64,000 nt of DNA from Sambucus nigra (GCA_949130495.1 OX422208.1:393908561-393972560); one strand, 5' to 3'; shown: positions 12,334-23,757, counted from the stretch's first letter. Numbers and translations: made by a program. Notes: generated by a model not told the origin, from the sequence alone.

Positions 12334-13533
12334 TGTGACACCCCGCCTAATAAAATACAGGGCGATCACTCCTATATCAAATTAAAACAAGAGTCTCATA
12401 TGGTTCATTCTTAGCATCACTGTCGAAAACCAATTTAATTATTAATATCCTATTAGGCCGACACAAAATTTTAAATTTACATATCTTTTTAACCAAACCA
12501 AACAAATAAAAATTTCAACAGTTTATATGCACCAACTGAAATGAAACAAAATAAAATAACCGAACACTCGGTACAATAATACAACCAAATCGAATGTCGC
12601 ACTAAAAGGCGATAAAAGAATAAATGAGTACAGTTGGGCCATAAGCCCGAATGTTTATACAATACCTACTATCTAGATCTCAATGATGGAAGCGTCTAAT
12701 ATAAAACTGCTTGCATCCACAGCTGCTGCAGCAAACGTCTGACTCGAAAGAATCATCATCCAGGCGTCCCTGTGTCTGGACACCTATATATATATATATA
12801 GATATAGATATAGCAATAGGGAAAATAGATAAACGGGTCAGAGCCCGATTTTTGAAAACATTTTAGCAAGTGCTTAAAATCCTTATTTTAAAATATGTTA
12901 TTTCTCATATTTAAACTGGTATCGCTCTCACATGAGATACACCTCACCCCTCTTCTAACAGTACACAACTAGCGCATACCATTTTAAACAACTTAGTTAA
13001 GCTACCCTGCCTAACTATTGTAATTACCCATCTTCTAATAAACCTCATCAATTTGGGTACTAAGGACTAAACTTCTCCCCATTCCCAAAATTATGTTACG
13101 TTCGTGCGTGGGGTGTCTCGCGAAGCAAAATCCAAACAAGGAAACCCCCTGATACACTACTACGTGACAATGTTGATCATCGGGATCCATTAAGCCTTCA
13201 GTACATACCATATTTATACCATCCCGTATTTATTAATAGTTCTCATTAGAACCTATGATCCATATTCATATAAATTTGGATATAAATCTACCGGAAGGAG
13301 TCTATCACTTTATTCATTCTTCTCCTTTTTATACAGGGTTATGTTATATGATATCTCATCTCATATATATAAAATATACTTTTCGCAACAAGTATATTAG
13401 TTATCCATACAGGACACCAAACAAGATTTCGGTATACGCACATTATTCTCTTTACGCATACACATCAATTTTTATAACAATAGAAAGTTCCCATATAAAT
13501 ATACGTATATATATTCGTCACACATATAATATA
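12334..13533 (-). repeat. LARD 5' LTR copy
   Basis: Direct repeat of 6164-7359 with a few percent of differences and small indels. It abuts the primer-binding site on its left, so it is the 5' LTR in minus-strand reading. The match to the other copy ends at about 13533, where unrelated sequence begins. Confidence 0.65.
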
Positions 13534-16130
13534 AACTCGAGAATCCATAAAACATGCATGAAATGTATCCATAATCCAAACCATAAGGTCAAAAGTATAA
13601 ATATGGAAAATAAAACAAAAGTAATAAATCTTTCATACATTAAACTTTTGAGATCCAGAAGGACTATAATCCAAAATAACTAATAGATGCTATCTTAGGG
13701 AGGACCAGAAATAGTCAATAAAAATGGGTTAGGACCACAGCAAAACTATATCAACATGATCCAAAATAAAAAGGTAATATGATAAAACCAAATTTGTTCA
13801 TATATTTAAATGTCCAATTTGATGTTACTATAGGTCTATATGAATCTGCATAGCACTATGAATTTAATATTAGAAAATTTGCATATGCCTAAGGGTCCAA
13901 TTTCAATTAAATAATTAAAACATAAATCATATTAAATGCTTCTTAATTTGAATTAAGTTTTAATTTTACTAAATAAAATTAATTTTTCCAAATGCTAAGA
14001 AGTATATGATTAACATGGGAAGCAATAAACCCAATCAAACAAGCACATACGAATAATAGAGTGGGAATCGTCGCGAGAAAAAACACTATATCTCAAACCC
14101 ACTTAGGATTCCATTAATACTAAATTTCATGTTTACATATTTCAATAAGTAACTAGCCACATCTTATATATAAGGAGATGTTAACTCCCATTGGTCACTT
14201 ACTTATGTTCTACTCCTCTGTCTTTGCCTGTAATACCAATAACCGCTTTAATCCAAGAATTAGCTGCACAGCCTCAAAGGCCTTGGTATCCATCGATCTT
14301 AGTTGGTGGATATTATCCCACACATAATCCAATGTTCCATCATCTTGAATGTAATGTATATCAAGGGATTAATAAACCTATATTCTACTTTGATTGCATG
14401 GAGTCACATGATCACATAAACACAAAGGACTCTTGTAAAACCAAATTAAGTTTTTAGAAAAGAAATTGGCTTCAAAATTTGGAAAACACATTTAAATGTA
14501 TTTAAATCATTTTGGAATAAAATAGGTTTAAGTAAACATGATTTCTAAGACAAAGGACCTCCTTTAAACTAGGGAGTACTCATTCAAACGGGAGATTTCA
14601 AATGAGGAATTCTCGTTTGAAAAACAAGTTCTATCGAGGGTCATTTTTTAACCATATTGTAACCTAATTTGAAATAAACTTCGATTGAGGGAACTCGTTT
14701 GAAGGTTGTTTTCAATCGAGGGCCACTACTTTGAAAAATATGGCCTCGTACAAAACCTTCTTTGATCGAGGGTGACCTCATTTAAACGAGGTCACTTAAT
14801 TTCGACCCTTGATACAAAATTAAAAACATTTTTCAACAATTTCTATCATCAAATTCATGTCTGGTCACTTCGTAGTAATAAACTACACTACAAGGAAATA
14901 CAAAACTTTATAAACTTTTACATTTACCAACTTTCTTATATGGAATAAATATGTTTGATTTAGTTCAATAATTTTTGTATCTTTAACCTAACTTACTATT
15001 TTATCTTCCATATGGATTTTATTCCCAAAATGTTCATTATCTCAACATAATCGTAATCATAATCTAGGTATATACATTACATATCCTCTTTATCTACATA
15101 TATGCTTGAAATTATAATATTTAATTGAAGTAGAGAATTTCATAATTGATTCATTTTTCACCCATTTACAATATTTGACCCTAAATTCCAAATTTATGAT
15201 TAATTATTAATCATCAACTTATTTGCATTAGTGGGTCAAATTTTATTATTATTATAATTATTATTAGATTTAATTGTCATATACCAAATTAGATCAATTA
15301 TAAATTCTATGACCGTAATCATTTTTCTAAATATTGAATTCCAAGTAAAAGGAGAATAATGTTGAAGATGAATAATTCTCATGTAGACACACTACAATTT
15401 AATTTACATTTTAATTGAATATAATACAAGTCACACCATTCTAAATCATTTGATAAGAACATGTTCCAAATTTTAACTTTATATTTCATGAAGTCAAGGT
15501 TTCTTATATAAAAAGTTAAGTATACGAATATTTCTAAATTAACTTATAAGATAATTTCCTTATAATTTCAAAAAATAAATATTTAAAAATCTTTCAATTA
15601 AACATCTTAATTATCTTCGTATGCAGTTGTTAATTAAAAATTTTATATATCCGAAAATTTAAACTAATAGGAGTAAAGTGTATTATATTTATCATTGAGT
15701 AGAAATTTGAAAGTGATACTGTCGGCTTGTTTGTTATTCTCTCGTGGTAAATATTTTTCTAATGTCATTGGATTGAATTGTTCTCCAAAACCACCAAATA
15801 AAACTCCAAGTGGTGTGGTTTTGGTGGTGTAAGTGAGAAAAAAATTATACAAGAGTTTAAGATGTTTTAGGGTGAGATAGGTGAATAAACTAATTCAAGT
15901 TCTTCCAAAAGGTATTTAAATAAGAAACGTTGAGCTCACAGACCTTGATATAATGTCTAAAAAGCATGTTATAGAAATTTGGACTATTATAGCTACTAGT
16001 TGGGCATGTTATAATAAACTGGTCCACAAACTGAAGAAAAAATATATGATTGGGTTTGTTTGTCTAATAATTTTCCAATTTGAGGAGAATTAAAAGTTCC
16101 CTGATGTAGAGGGAATCCAAACTAGCCTAT
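13534..16130. other. AT-rich region without recognised genes
   Basis: About 2.6 kb of AT-rich DNA with no convincing coding frame. The open frames at 14191-14457 and 15664-15852 show no family signature. On the minus strand, CCTTATATATAAG near 14165-14177 looks like a TATA box, so part of 13.8-14.5 kb may be an LTR remnant. Between 14580 and 14820 short motifs such as 'cgtttgaa' and 'tcgaggg' recur in both orientations. Confidence 0.4.
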
Positions 16131-17836
16131 TGTAAGATTATAGTATACCCGATGTGCTCCATAAGATTGTTTATCTGCATTCCGTGACCAAAACATGTTT
16201 GAGTCTTCATTTAAGAGGTCATCGGAAAGCTTCATCAACGAATCTGAATCACTCAATATCAAACCTCAAGCACACCACTTAGGAAAAGGTATAAAATTTA
16301 GTAGACTTGGATCCACCTTGGTTAATATATTTTTATAAATTGAAAGATCTTTTTAATTAACCTTGGTTTTCTAATTTTGTCAAATACACAAGAAAATATA
16401 CTTTTCATAGAGATAACTCTATTTTATAAAGAATTGCATATCTTTTTATATTTTAATTATGAATGTTTATGAGAGAAATAAAAATACTTGGACCTTGCCT
16501 TACAACTATTTTCAAATCTTCTAAGGAAAACTAGACAAAATTTGGACACATGTGTAACCTACATCACCTCAGCTTCACCGTAGCAAAATCTTACCTCACT
16601 ATAACAAACCTTGTTGCTGGCACTTTCTTGTTCATATTTCAAAACATTTTAATAAAGGCGTAACCTTTTCTGTCGCAGTTATATGCTGTAGTAAGGGTCA
16701 TCTTCATTATATCGATATTGTCTCGCTGGTTTCCTATGTCCCTGTGCAAAAGGTCTGAACAAGTGCATGACTTGTATCACTTTAGGTTCTCCACAATGAC
16801 GCAATAAATCATCACAGTAACCTTGCAATGACACATGTCTAACAGCACAAAAAGTCACTTTTGCACAAGATCTTTCTTTAAGGTCCTCTTAGTAATTAGT
16901 GTCTTAAGTATAAATTTTTGGGTACCTATGACTCTAATGTATGTACTTAACAACTCAACAGCGTGACACCTAGCATTTGGACCTTTAAACATTTTTTAAT
17001 CAAACGGCTATAAATTAAGATGTTGTCTTCTCTTCCAAACCAAGAGTGAGAGATGTGAAAAAATATTTATGTCAATAAAAACATTTGATATATTTGAGAG
17101 CACATTTTTTCACTCATCTTCTTTGAATTCTTACAATCCATTATTTCTAATAGAGATATATTTACTCAGCATGCATTTAAATCTAATTTTCATTGGTGAG
17201 TAAATATTTTCTCTTCTTTGACTTAGAAAAACTCTTTTTTTTAAATTTAAAGAACCACATCCCTTTTAAACACCCTAACACACATATCTATAGGGTTTCC
17301 TCAAAGATCCTAGGTGTATAATTTTGGTTGCTTGAAGATTCTATCCCAGAAAGTTTTTCTTCAAAGTCTAAATGAAAAAAAAATCTTCTACTTTGAAGAA
17401 GAAATGTTTTTCCAAAGGATTCAAAGACATTGATTGCTAACCAAAATAAATCACGGTTGTACAGCGTACTCCAGCTATTGGTGTTTTTTGATGGAGAATA
17501 CGGTGGGAAATAGTGTCCAGTCGGTTGTAGCGTCATGAGGTTGTATGTTTATTTCTTTTGCTGAAAACTCTACTTAAGTGCAGTTTTATTCTTTTTAGCC
17601 CGAAGTCTTTCCCGATAATGGATTCTCCCCTCGTAGATCCGGTTTTATGATTATATTAATTTTTTGCATCTTTTAGAATCATTATCTTAATTAAGAAGAT
17701 AAAACTTGAAAGATTTTGAAATTTATTGACTTTTGGATTGTTAAGTCCTTTTATAATAAATAATTAACAAACCTTCATCTTGAATTAGGTGAATTAATTT
17801 TTATCTGGGTAGATATCATCGATAAGCGCACTCTCA
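16131..17836 (+). repeat. SIRE-like copia 5' LTR
   Basis: A 1.7-kb LTR, TGTAAGATTATAG...ACTCTCA, followed at once by a primer-binding site. Long co-linear similarity with 41851-42344 and 45974-47151 includes 'aggtcatcgaaaa(g/t)cttcatcaa..', 'acctcaagtgcaccac.taggaaaagg' and 'tcttaattaagaagataaaact'. It acts as promoter and terminator of the outer element. Many substitutions against the 3' copy indicate age. Confidence 0.75.
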
Positions 17837-17838
17837 AC

Positions 17839-17850
17839 TAGTATCAGAGC
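17839..17850 (+). promoter_or_regulatory. Copia primer-binding site
   Basis: TAGTATCAGAGC differs by one base from the TGGTATCAGAGC complement of initiator tRNA-Met. It lies two bases after the LTR end at 17836, as expected for a Ty1/copia element. Confidence 0.72.
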
Positions 17851-17905
17851 GGGTGTCTAAGTTTTAGGTGTTAAAAACTATGTATATATCTTTTTTTTTT
17901 GTGTA

Positions 17906-19110
17906 ATGGATGGAAGTTTGACCCTTCAATATCCTCCATTTGATGGTAGAGATTATTCCTATTGGAAAGCCCATATGACAACCTATTTAATGTCTATGGA
18001 TGATCGTATATGTAATGGTGTACTTGGGGAATGGACTTTTCCCAATAGTGATTTTAATGATTTCCAAGTTGACAAGATTAGATCAAGTTGGGATGAAAAT
18101 GATTTAAAGAAGACCAAGTGGAATATGAGGGGACTTAATGCTATTTTTATTTGCATGTCCCCAAGTGGGTTTATAAGTATATGCACAAATATGATGTTTA
18201 AAGAGGCATGAGATGTCTTAAAACTGACCTAAGAAGGAACCTCCACCATGAATCATTCCAAAGTTCAATGGCTTACCACCCATTTCAAACTTCTAACCAC
18301 AAAGGAGAACAAAACTTTTGATGGGTTCTATGTCTATTTGAATGACATAATTAACTTTGTCATGGGGAAGAATATAAAAGAGCATAAATTATTGATGAAA
18401 TCTTACAGTCTCTTACCCTAGGTTATCCAGAAAAGTGAATGTCGTTGAAGTGATTAAAGTCTTGCTTTCTAAACTAATGCGTGTAAATGAATTGGTTGGC
18501 TCTCTCTGTACTTATGAGGTAAATTTTTCTTATAAAAAAGGAGTGCTTCCTAAAGAAAAGGAGAAAAATCTAGATTTTAAGGATAATAAGGCATTTCCCT
18601 ATTTTAGTTCCCATGATGTTAGTCTGGATGATATGTCATTTCTTAGTAAATTTTCCATACAAGTGGAAAAAATAATTTAAGTCTAGAGAGGCACCTAAAC
18701 ATTATTCGCCTAGATTTTAAATTGGTCATGAAAGTGGATAAAACAAAGATAAACTTCCATGTACCCTTACACACTTTACATGTTGTGATCGACAACATAT
18801 GTCAAAGAAATGTCCCTCAAATATGAGTTATGATGGTGGGAAAATCCATATAAGGCCAATTTTAGTGATGATGACTCGGAGTTCAAAGATGACTCTAAAA
18901 AATGCAACTATGTTGAATTTATGTAAAGAGAGAAATTTGAAGAGTTGGATGATTTAGAGGATTTTGATGTCCCTCTTCTGCCTAGTGAAGAAATGACTAT
19001 TCCTAGATCCTCTTTGAACACTATTGATGAAGATAAGGTAAATGATATCCAAGCATACTATGTTAGGCTATATGAGGAGTCCATAGACCTCAAAAGGCAT
19101 AAAATATAAC
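17906..19110 (+). pseudogene. SIRE-like copia gag remnant
   Basis: Gag, the capsid/nucleocapsid protein, starts at the first ATG after the primer site (17906). The N-terminus LQYPPFDGRDYSYWKAHM is the DUF4219-like 'P.FdG.nY..Wk..m' start of copia gag. Further on in other frames are MRVNELVGSLCTYEVNF (18477-18530), matching the 'kidELIGSLqtyE' helix of UBN2-type gag, and a decayed zinc knuckle 'CCDRQHMSKKCP' near 18780-18815. Stops after codon 101 and several frameshifts kill it. Pol does not follow recognisably. Confidence 0.75.
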
Positions 19111-20457
19111 TCTCAACTAAGTTAGACAATACCGAGAAGCAAATGGTTATGGTTAATCATATTTGTGTCAGTGATTTTATTGCTCCACACATGGTGAGTA
19201 TTGAAGCACATTTTGAAGGAAGTTTCGTTGAATTTGTCACATAGAGATTGAGTTCCTTAGGATGTCCCCACATGAGAATGAAAAATGAAAAATGATCCTA
19301 GAGAAACAAATCTCTTTGCTTAAGACCAAATGACTAACCATGCCCCTTCTCTAGATGAATATGTCGGGTAAGTCTCAAAAGTTAGACAGGAAGCTTTTTT
19401 GGCGCCAAATTTTCCACTATGGATAAATGAGGACTCGGTTTTGAAAGTGATGGTTCTTCATCTAACCAATATTTCATATCATCGCAATACATTTTTCCAT
19501 CTCCCACTGGTGAATCTTCAACCCATTCCATACCGGAAGAAAGCCAGGGGAAGGTGACTTTCACTTGATCTTTTTGCAAGAAGGAATGACACTTAAAGGA
19601 GATCTTATTTAGACCTATGAAGAAACTACTCAAGTGCCCTAGCGACCCATAACCCTTTAGGGGCTCATAAATTAGGACACCTTAAGGAGTTTTTTGTTTT
19701 TCTTAAACTCACATCACATTTAGGTGATTTTGATACTTGTAGAATGATTGATAGGAAAGGGAAGAAGAAGGTGAAATCCCATAAAAAGTTTTCTTCCAAT
19801 GTAAATGGGAAAGGAGAAATGTATGGTCCTCCCACACTTCCCATTTTGTCTCCTAGATCCAACTCTTTAATAATTGATCCAGATATGGTTTTTAAATAAA
19901 CTATTGATAGAGGAGAACTTTAAACCCTATAAAAATGTGTCATAGATTACTCCTTATTAAAAAACCAAATAATATTCTTTTAGTTTATTTGTTTTATAGT
20001 ATTTGGTTTACTTTTTTTATAGGCATCTAAATTTCTTTATATCGCTACCTTTACTCTTTAGTTATGATCTTAGTTTTGTCCATGCCTTTAGACTTTTATT
20101 CATGTACAATATTGGTATTCTATGCTTGTTAGGTATTATTTTACAGCATGAGCTTAAATAAAAACCTGCATCCTTAATCATTTTACTAATGGTTCTTTTT
20201 ATGGATTTTATTACTCCATGCTTAAATTTTATATCCTGAATTGCCATGGTATATTGATCTTGCTATTTGAGAGTATTTGTCATAGATAATTGACTTTTAT
20301 GTAGCGCAATATACTTGATAATTTTCATAAAAAATCATAATGAAGAAATTTTTATTTTCTACTTCTATAGAAAATAAAAAAAAAAGTATACGATGCTTTA
20401 ATGAAAGGGTGTCATTATTAATCCTTTGTGTATGAGAATTTTTATCATAATGGTTGG
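19111..20457 (+). other. Decayed copia interior after gag
   Basis: Broken frames continue on the plus strand, with acidic and lysine-rich patches near 19700-19900 that could be gag C-terminal or linker sequence. I find no GAG-pre-integrase, integrase or YVDD motif. The stretch ends at the Helitron-like insertion. Confidence 0.4.
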
Positions 20458-20489
20458 AGTTGAAAATATATACACATGTTCAAATCATC
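20458..20489 (+). repeat. 32-bp direct repeat, left copy, bracketing the Helitron-like element
   Basis: The 32 bases beginning AGTTGAAAATATATACAC are repeated without a mismatch at 23756-23787. Removing the overlap with the element's own TC start and CTAG end leaves 28 bases of host sequence (20460-20487 and 23758-23785). Confidence 0.9.
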
Positions 20490-20801
20490 TTAATATATAT
20501 ACATATGTAGTCGTGGCTTCCAAAAGCCTCAAAAACATCAATCCTAAATTCTCAGATTTTTGAATTTTTTTAAACCAAGCAAATACAGGTGTCTATACCG
20601 GATGTTTCCTCATAAAATTCGTTACCAAATACAGGTGTCCATCAAATCCGTAACTTCTGAATACCTGTTCATCCACTTCTCTTTTCAAACTGCCATGTGC
20701 CCTCCATAATGCCGCCATCATCGTTAAAGCCTCTCTGATAAGAAAGAAAAACTTGCCTCTCTCTCCGCTCGCATACACAAAACCTTTCTCAACCTTTGAA
20801 A

Positions 20802-20998
20802 ATCAAACAAACTATCATAAACGCAGCTCTTAATCAAATCCACAAAAGATGCTCAAGCCTATGATAACGAAGGCCTCCCATAGGACGTTCCCAAGGGACA
20901 CTTTGATGTTTAAGTTGGAGAAAACATAAGTGAATGCAGAAAATAGTTTCTATGATCATTTATGTCCAAGAGTTTATGTTGGAGAAAATAGAAGTGAA
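20802..20998 (+). pseudogene. SAUR auxin-responsive gene fragment, N-terminal half
   Basis: SAURs are small, usually intronless plant proteins that act in auxin-induced growth. In two frames this piece reads IKQTIINAALNQIHKRCSSL, then NEGLP, a stop, DVPKGHFDV, a stop and VGEN. This is the conserved '..lkrCSSLgkk...glP.DVPKGHfaVYVGEnr' start of SAURs. At 20966-20995 a second VYVGENRS occurs, pointing to a duplicated fragment. Stops at the Y/L positions and a frameshift make it a pseudogene. Its continuation lies 600 bp away, at 21603. Confidence 0.8.
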
Positions 20999-21022
20999 CG
21001 CCGCTTACGTTGGGACACTTAG

Positions 21023-21162
21023 ACATTCCCAATAGTTTTGTTGCCTGATGAAGAGATAAAGAGATTGAACAAGAGTTTGAAAGAATCATCCGAACTAGAA
21101 AAGAAGGGAAAAACTGAAGAGAATGCAAGGCTGAAGAAGAAGTCAGGGGTATGTTCTAAGAT
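21023..21162 (+). pseudogene. Charged coiled-coil-like exon fragment of unknown gene
   Basis: An open stretch reads PDEEIKRLNKSLKESSELEK and continues lysine/glutamate-rich to KKKSG. It then meets GTATGT at 21149, which looks like a 5' splice site. The charge pattern suggests a coiled coil. I do not recognise the gene. Its place between the two SAUR halves suggests a second captured host exon. Confidence 0.4.
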
Positions 21163-21602
21163 AAAAGTCTAATAACATTTTGTTTCCATCGTTCTCAATG
21201 GTTGACTGCTTCTTTTGTATTACGGGCGATAGATTTTTTCATTCTCAGACTATGACTAACTCATACATCGACTATTTTCACCGGTGGGTTATACATGTAC
21301 TTCGCTTAGGCACGTTATACCGAGCAGGTCATGTTGGAGTTAGTGACAGTTTGGATAGTTATGTAGAAGTTAATGTCAGTTTTGTAGTTCTGTATTATGC
21401 GTAGTGCATGATAGTGGGTTAGTTCCTTTTCATAAACATGGGTCATGGTTCCATGTAAACCTCTAGAGAAACTTCATGTAACCTATGTTGAACATTGTAT
21501 CTCTTTCTGGTGATATATAATAAGCAGCAAGCAGCCTCTAGGAAGATAAGAAATAGGATTGTGTAACATTAGTGTTTTGAACATACAAACTCTACATTTT
21601 CC
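21163..21602 (+). other. Intron/3'-UTR-like sequence between SAUR halves
   Basis: T-rich sequence without a family match. 'gaacattgtatctctttctggtgata' near 21490-21515 resembles plant transcript 3' ends. It probably belongs to the captured segment that splits the SAUR gene. Confidence 0.35.
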
Positions 21603-21741
21603 ATCTCATTTTTAAATCATCTCGAGTTTCAAAGCCTACTTCAACGTGACAAAGAAGAGTTTGGTTTTGATCACGACATGGGATTAACCATTCCCTTTGA
21701 AGAAATAGTTTTCCGATCTCTCACTTTAATGCTTAGATTAG
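21603..21741 (+). pseudogene. SAUR auxin-responsive gene fragment, C-terminal half
   Basis: The frame from 21603 reads ISFLNHLEFQSLLQR, then DKEEFGFDHDMGLTIPFEEI and VFRSLTLMLR. This is the almost complete second half of a SAUR domain ('piSfLnhPeFqsLLqraEEEFGFdhdmGlTIPCeE.vF.sLts.l'). The usual Cys of IPCEE is Phe. The open frame continues past the normal end because the stop is lost. It joins in content to 20802-20935, but an unrelated 0.65-kb block separates them. The preserved sense suggests recent capture from a functional gene. Confidence 0.85.
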
Positions 21742-22007
21742 TGAATCATGTTAACGTCTATTTGCGGAAATATGCTCAAGATGAAGAAGCATTGATGGTT
21801 GCTTCTCTTTTTTTTTCCTCTTTATCTTCCTTGCAGTCTCATCTTCAATTTTTTTTGGGGTGGAGCCCCATTTGTTTTTTTTTTCTATTCCTGTTTGACG
21901 ACTCTAACCCCAAACCCATGGTCGAATAGTTGTAGAAAGTATAATTTTTTTTCTTACAGTGGTAGATTTTCTCTATTACGTGTGAGATGACTCATTGTTA
22001 AGAAAAG
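21742..22007 (+). other. Downstream of SAUR fragment, no separate gene
   Basis: T- and C-rich sequence downstream of the SAUR fragment. The open frames to about 21990 are read-through and have no family signature. Confidence 0.4.
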
Positions 22008-22188
22008 GAAAAATGCTTTGAGTCTCAAACAACTTCCCCAAATCTCCCCCAAATCCTACGTGGACGCCACGTCATTCTTTCATTCGCCTGTCATCTATTG
22101 CCATGTGATGAGGGTCCCGCCAGGGCACAAAGTCCAACTCATTTTGGGGGAGATTTGGGGGAGTTATTTGGGGTATGTAGCATTACTC
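22008..22188. mobile_element. Mutator-type MITE with 9-bp target duplication
   Basis: A 181-bp inverted-repeat element. The left arm GAAAAATGCTTTGAGTCTC continues to CCCCAAATCTCCCCCAAAT, and the right arm is its imperfect complement ending GGGGTATGTAGCATTACTC. Perfect 9-bp repeats TAAGAAAAG flank it at 21999-22007 and 22189-22197, the length made by Mutator transposases. It has no coding capacity, so it would have been moved in trans. Confidence 0.78.
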
Positions 22189-22214
22189 TAAGAAAAGTTA
22201 AGTTCTCACCTTAT

Positions 22215-22216
<2 letters not shown>

Positions 22217-22271
<55 letters not shown>
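22217..22271. repeat. (TC)n microsatellite
   Basis: About 27 uninterrupted TC units just right of the MITE. Confidence 0.95.
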
Positions 22272-22275
<4 letters not shown>

Positions 22276-22499
22276 GATCTGAGCATGAAGTATGAAAAAT
22301 GATACATTTGATAACTAACATCGTGTATGTCTATACAAACGAAAATGTTGTATAATATTTTTTTAAATATTGTAACACAGTGTGTTCGAGTCCATTTTTT
22401 TAGTGCAAGTGTCCTATTCTAATATTCTAATTTTGCATCTAATATTTTTAGTTGTTTTCATTGCCTTTTTGTATTTTTACAACCGCTATATTTTTTGTT

Positions 22500-23470
22500 T
22501 TTTGTTTTTATATTTAAGACTTGGTATTAGGTAAAAAAAATTAAAATTTTGTATCCTTCGATTTTTGGTCACATTTTAATTGGATCATTTTTGTACGTGT
22601 TTATATTAATACTTACGAATTTCATAAGGCCATGTTTTGATCATATGGATTTTCGAAATACGAGCATGATGAAAATCAGTATTTGCAATAACTCGACAAC
22701 AATACCTATAATTTTAACTGATTTTAACTGTTTTTTGTTAAAAGAAATAGGTAAAATAATAAAATGTTTTACAAATATTTATAAAACTGTTTATATAGTT
22801 ATAGTTATAGTTATAGTTATATTTTTACATTTTTTATGAATATATATAAAAATAGTTTTTAATTATTTTTTAATTAAAATAATAGGTAAAATAACACTTA
22901 AAAGTTTTATAAAATATATATAAAATCTATTTGTTATAAATATACAGGAATATAGTAGAAATCGTTATTTTTTTTAGAAATATATCAAAATAGTTTTTTA
23001 ACTGTTTTTATAGTAAGTTTTTTGTATCGTGTTGCTTTTATTAGGGTGGTTTTCGTTTTAGGTGGAAAAAAAGATTCCATGTCATGTGCGGTGTCTCTTT
23101 TTAATTGAGTTGCATTCGTGTTTGGTTAAAAAAAATAATTTCATGTCCCGTCTCTTTTATTAGGGTCATTCGTTCATGTTAGATAAAAAAAATAAGATTT
23201 TTGTGTTGTGACTTAATAAAGTTGTGTTCGTGTTAAGTAAAAAGAATATGAAATCGTGTCGTAGCGTGTTATGTCTCTTTTATTTGGATGATATTCCTAC
23301 TAGGTAAAAAAATTAAAATTTTGTACCCTTTGATTTTGTTGGGTCATTTTTGTACATGTTTATATCAATACATTATAATTTCATAAGACGATGTTTGATA
23401 ATATGGATTTTCAAAATACGGGCATGATGGAAATCAGTATTTGTTCTGGCTAATGCTTGCAATAAATAGT
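22500..23470 (+). repeat. Degenerate tandem repeats in the Helitron 3' half
   Basis: A 160-bp block near 22530-22690 ('aaattaaaattttgta.cctt', 'tttttgtac.tgtttatat', 'gcatgatg.aaatcagtat') is repeated at 23305-23445. Between them, 60-70-bp units share 'tgtctcttttattagggt..tt.gt.ttaggtaaaaaaa' at about 23040, 23140, 23215 and 23275. Such arrays are common ahead of plant Helitron 3' ends. Confidence 0.65.
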
Positions 23471-23732
23471 TTCTTAGTGCTTGCAACTACTTCACGATGC
23501 TAATAACTATTAATCCATTTAATTACATTTAGTTTTAATAAGTTTTTAGATTATGTATTGAAATATATGTTTTTGGATATTGCATAATTTATTAAACGTT
23601 CGCTCGAGTGTTTCAGCTATCAAACTATTCGCTCTCATTTCTAGGAGTAAGATTAAGATCACACATATTTAATTAGGGACCATAGTTTAAAAAATATATA
23701 TATTAGACATTTAAATACAAGTTATCCTTTCT

Positions 23733-23757
23733 CGTGCATCGCACGGGTCACCACTAG
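23733..23757 (+). promoter_or_regulatory. Helitron 3' terminal hairpin and CTAG end
   Basis: CGTGC-ATC-GCACG forms a perfect five-pair stem, extended outward by C-G and a T·G pair. It is followed by GGTCACCA and terminal CTAG. In Helitrons this hairpin is the rolling-circle stop signal. Confidence 0.72.

Larger units (their letters stand above)
6164..13533 (-). mobile_element. LARD-like non-coding LTR retroelement
   Basis: Two direct copies of a sequence starting TGTGACACCCCGCCTAATAA lie at 6164-7359 and 12334-13533. They are near-identical for about 1.2 kb. Left of the second copy, GCTCTGATACCA (12320-12331) is the complement of the iMet primer-binding site TGGTATCAGAGC, so the element reads on the minus strand with its 5' LTR at the right. 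The 5 kb between the copies encodes no gag or pol that I can recognise. Such elements (LARDs) depend on partner elements for enzymes. The right-hand LTR border and target duplication are not clear. Confidence 0.62.
20488..23757 (+). mobile_element. Helitron-like rolling-circle transposon carrying gene fragments
   Basis: The right end has the Helitron signature. A short hairpin (CTCGTGC at 23731-23737, loop ATC, GCACGGG at 23741-23747) is followed six bases later by terminal CTAG (23754-23757), then a T. The proposed 5' end TCTTAATATATATACATA follows an A, as Helitron insertion between A and T requires. It encodes no Rep/helicase, so it would be non-autonomous. It carries SAUR pieces, a charged exon-like segment, a MITE and 3' tandem repeats. 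The exact duplication of flanking DNA on both sides is unusual for this class. Confidence 0.68.

Noticed and set aside
16126..16130. CCTAT/CTTGT as proven target duplication of the outer copia element
   Set aside because: Only three of five bases match. It is mentioned as a possible decayed duplication but not counted as evidence.
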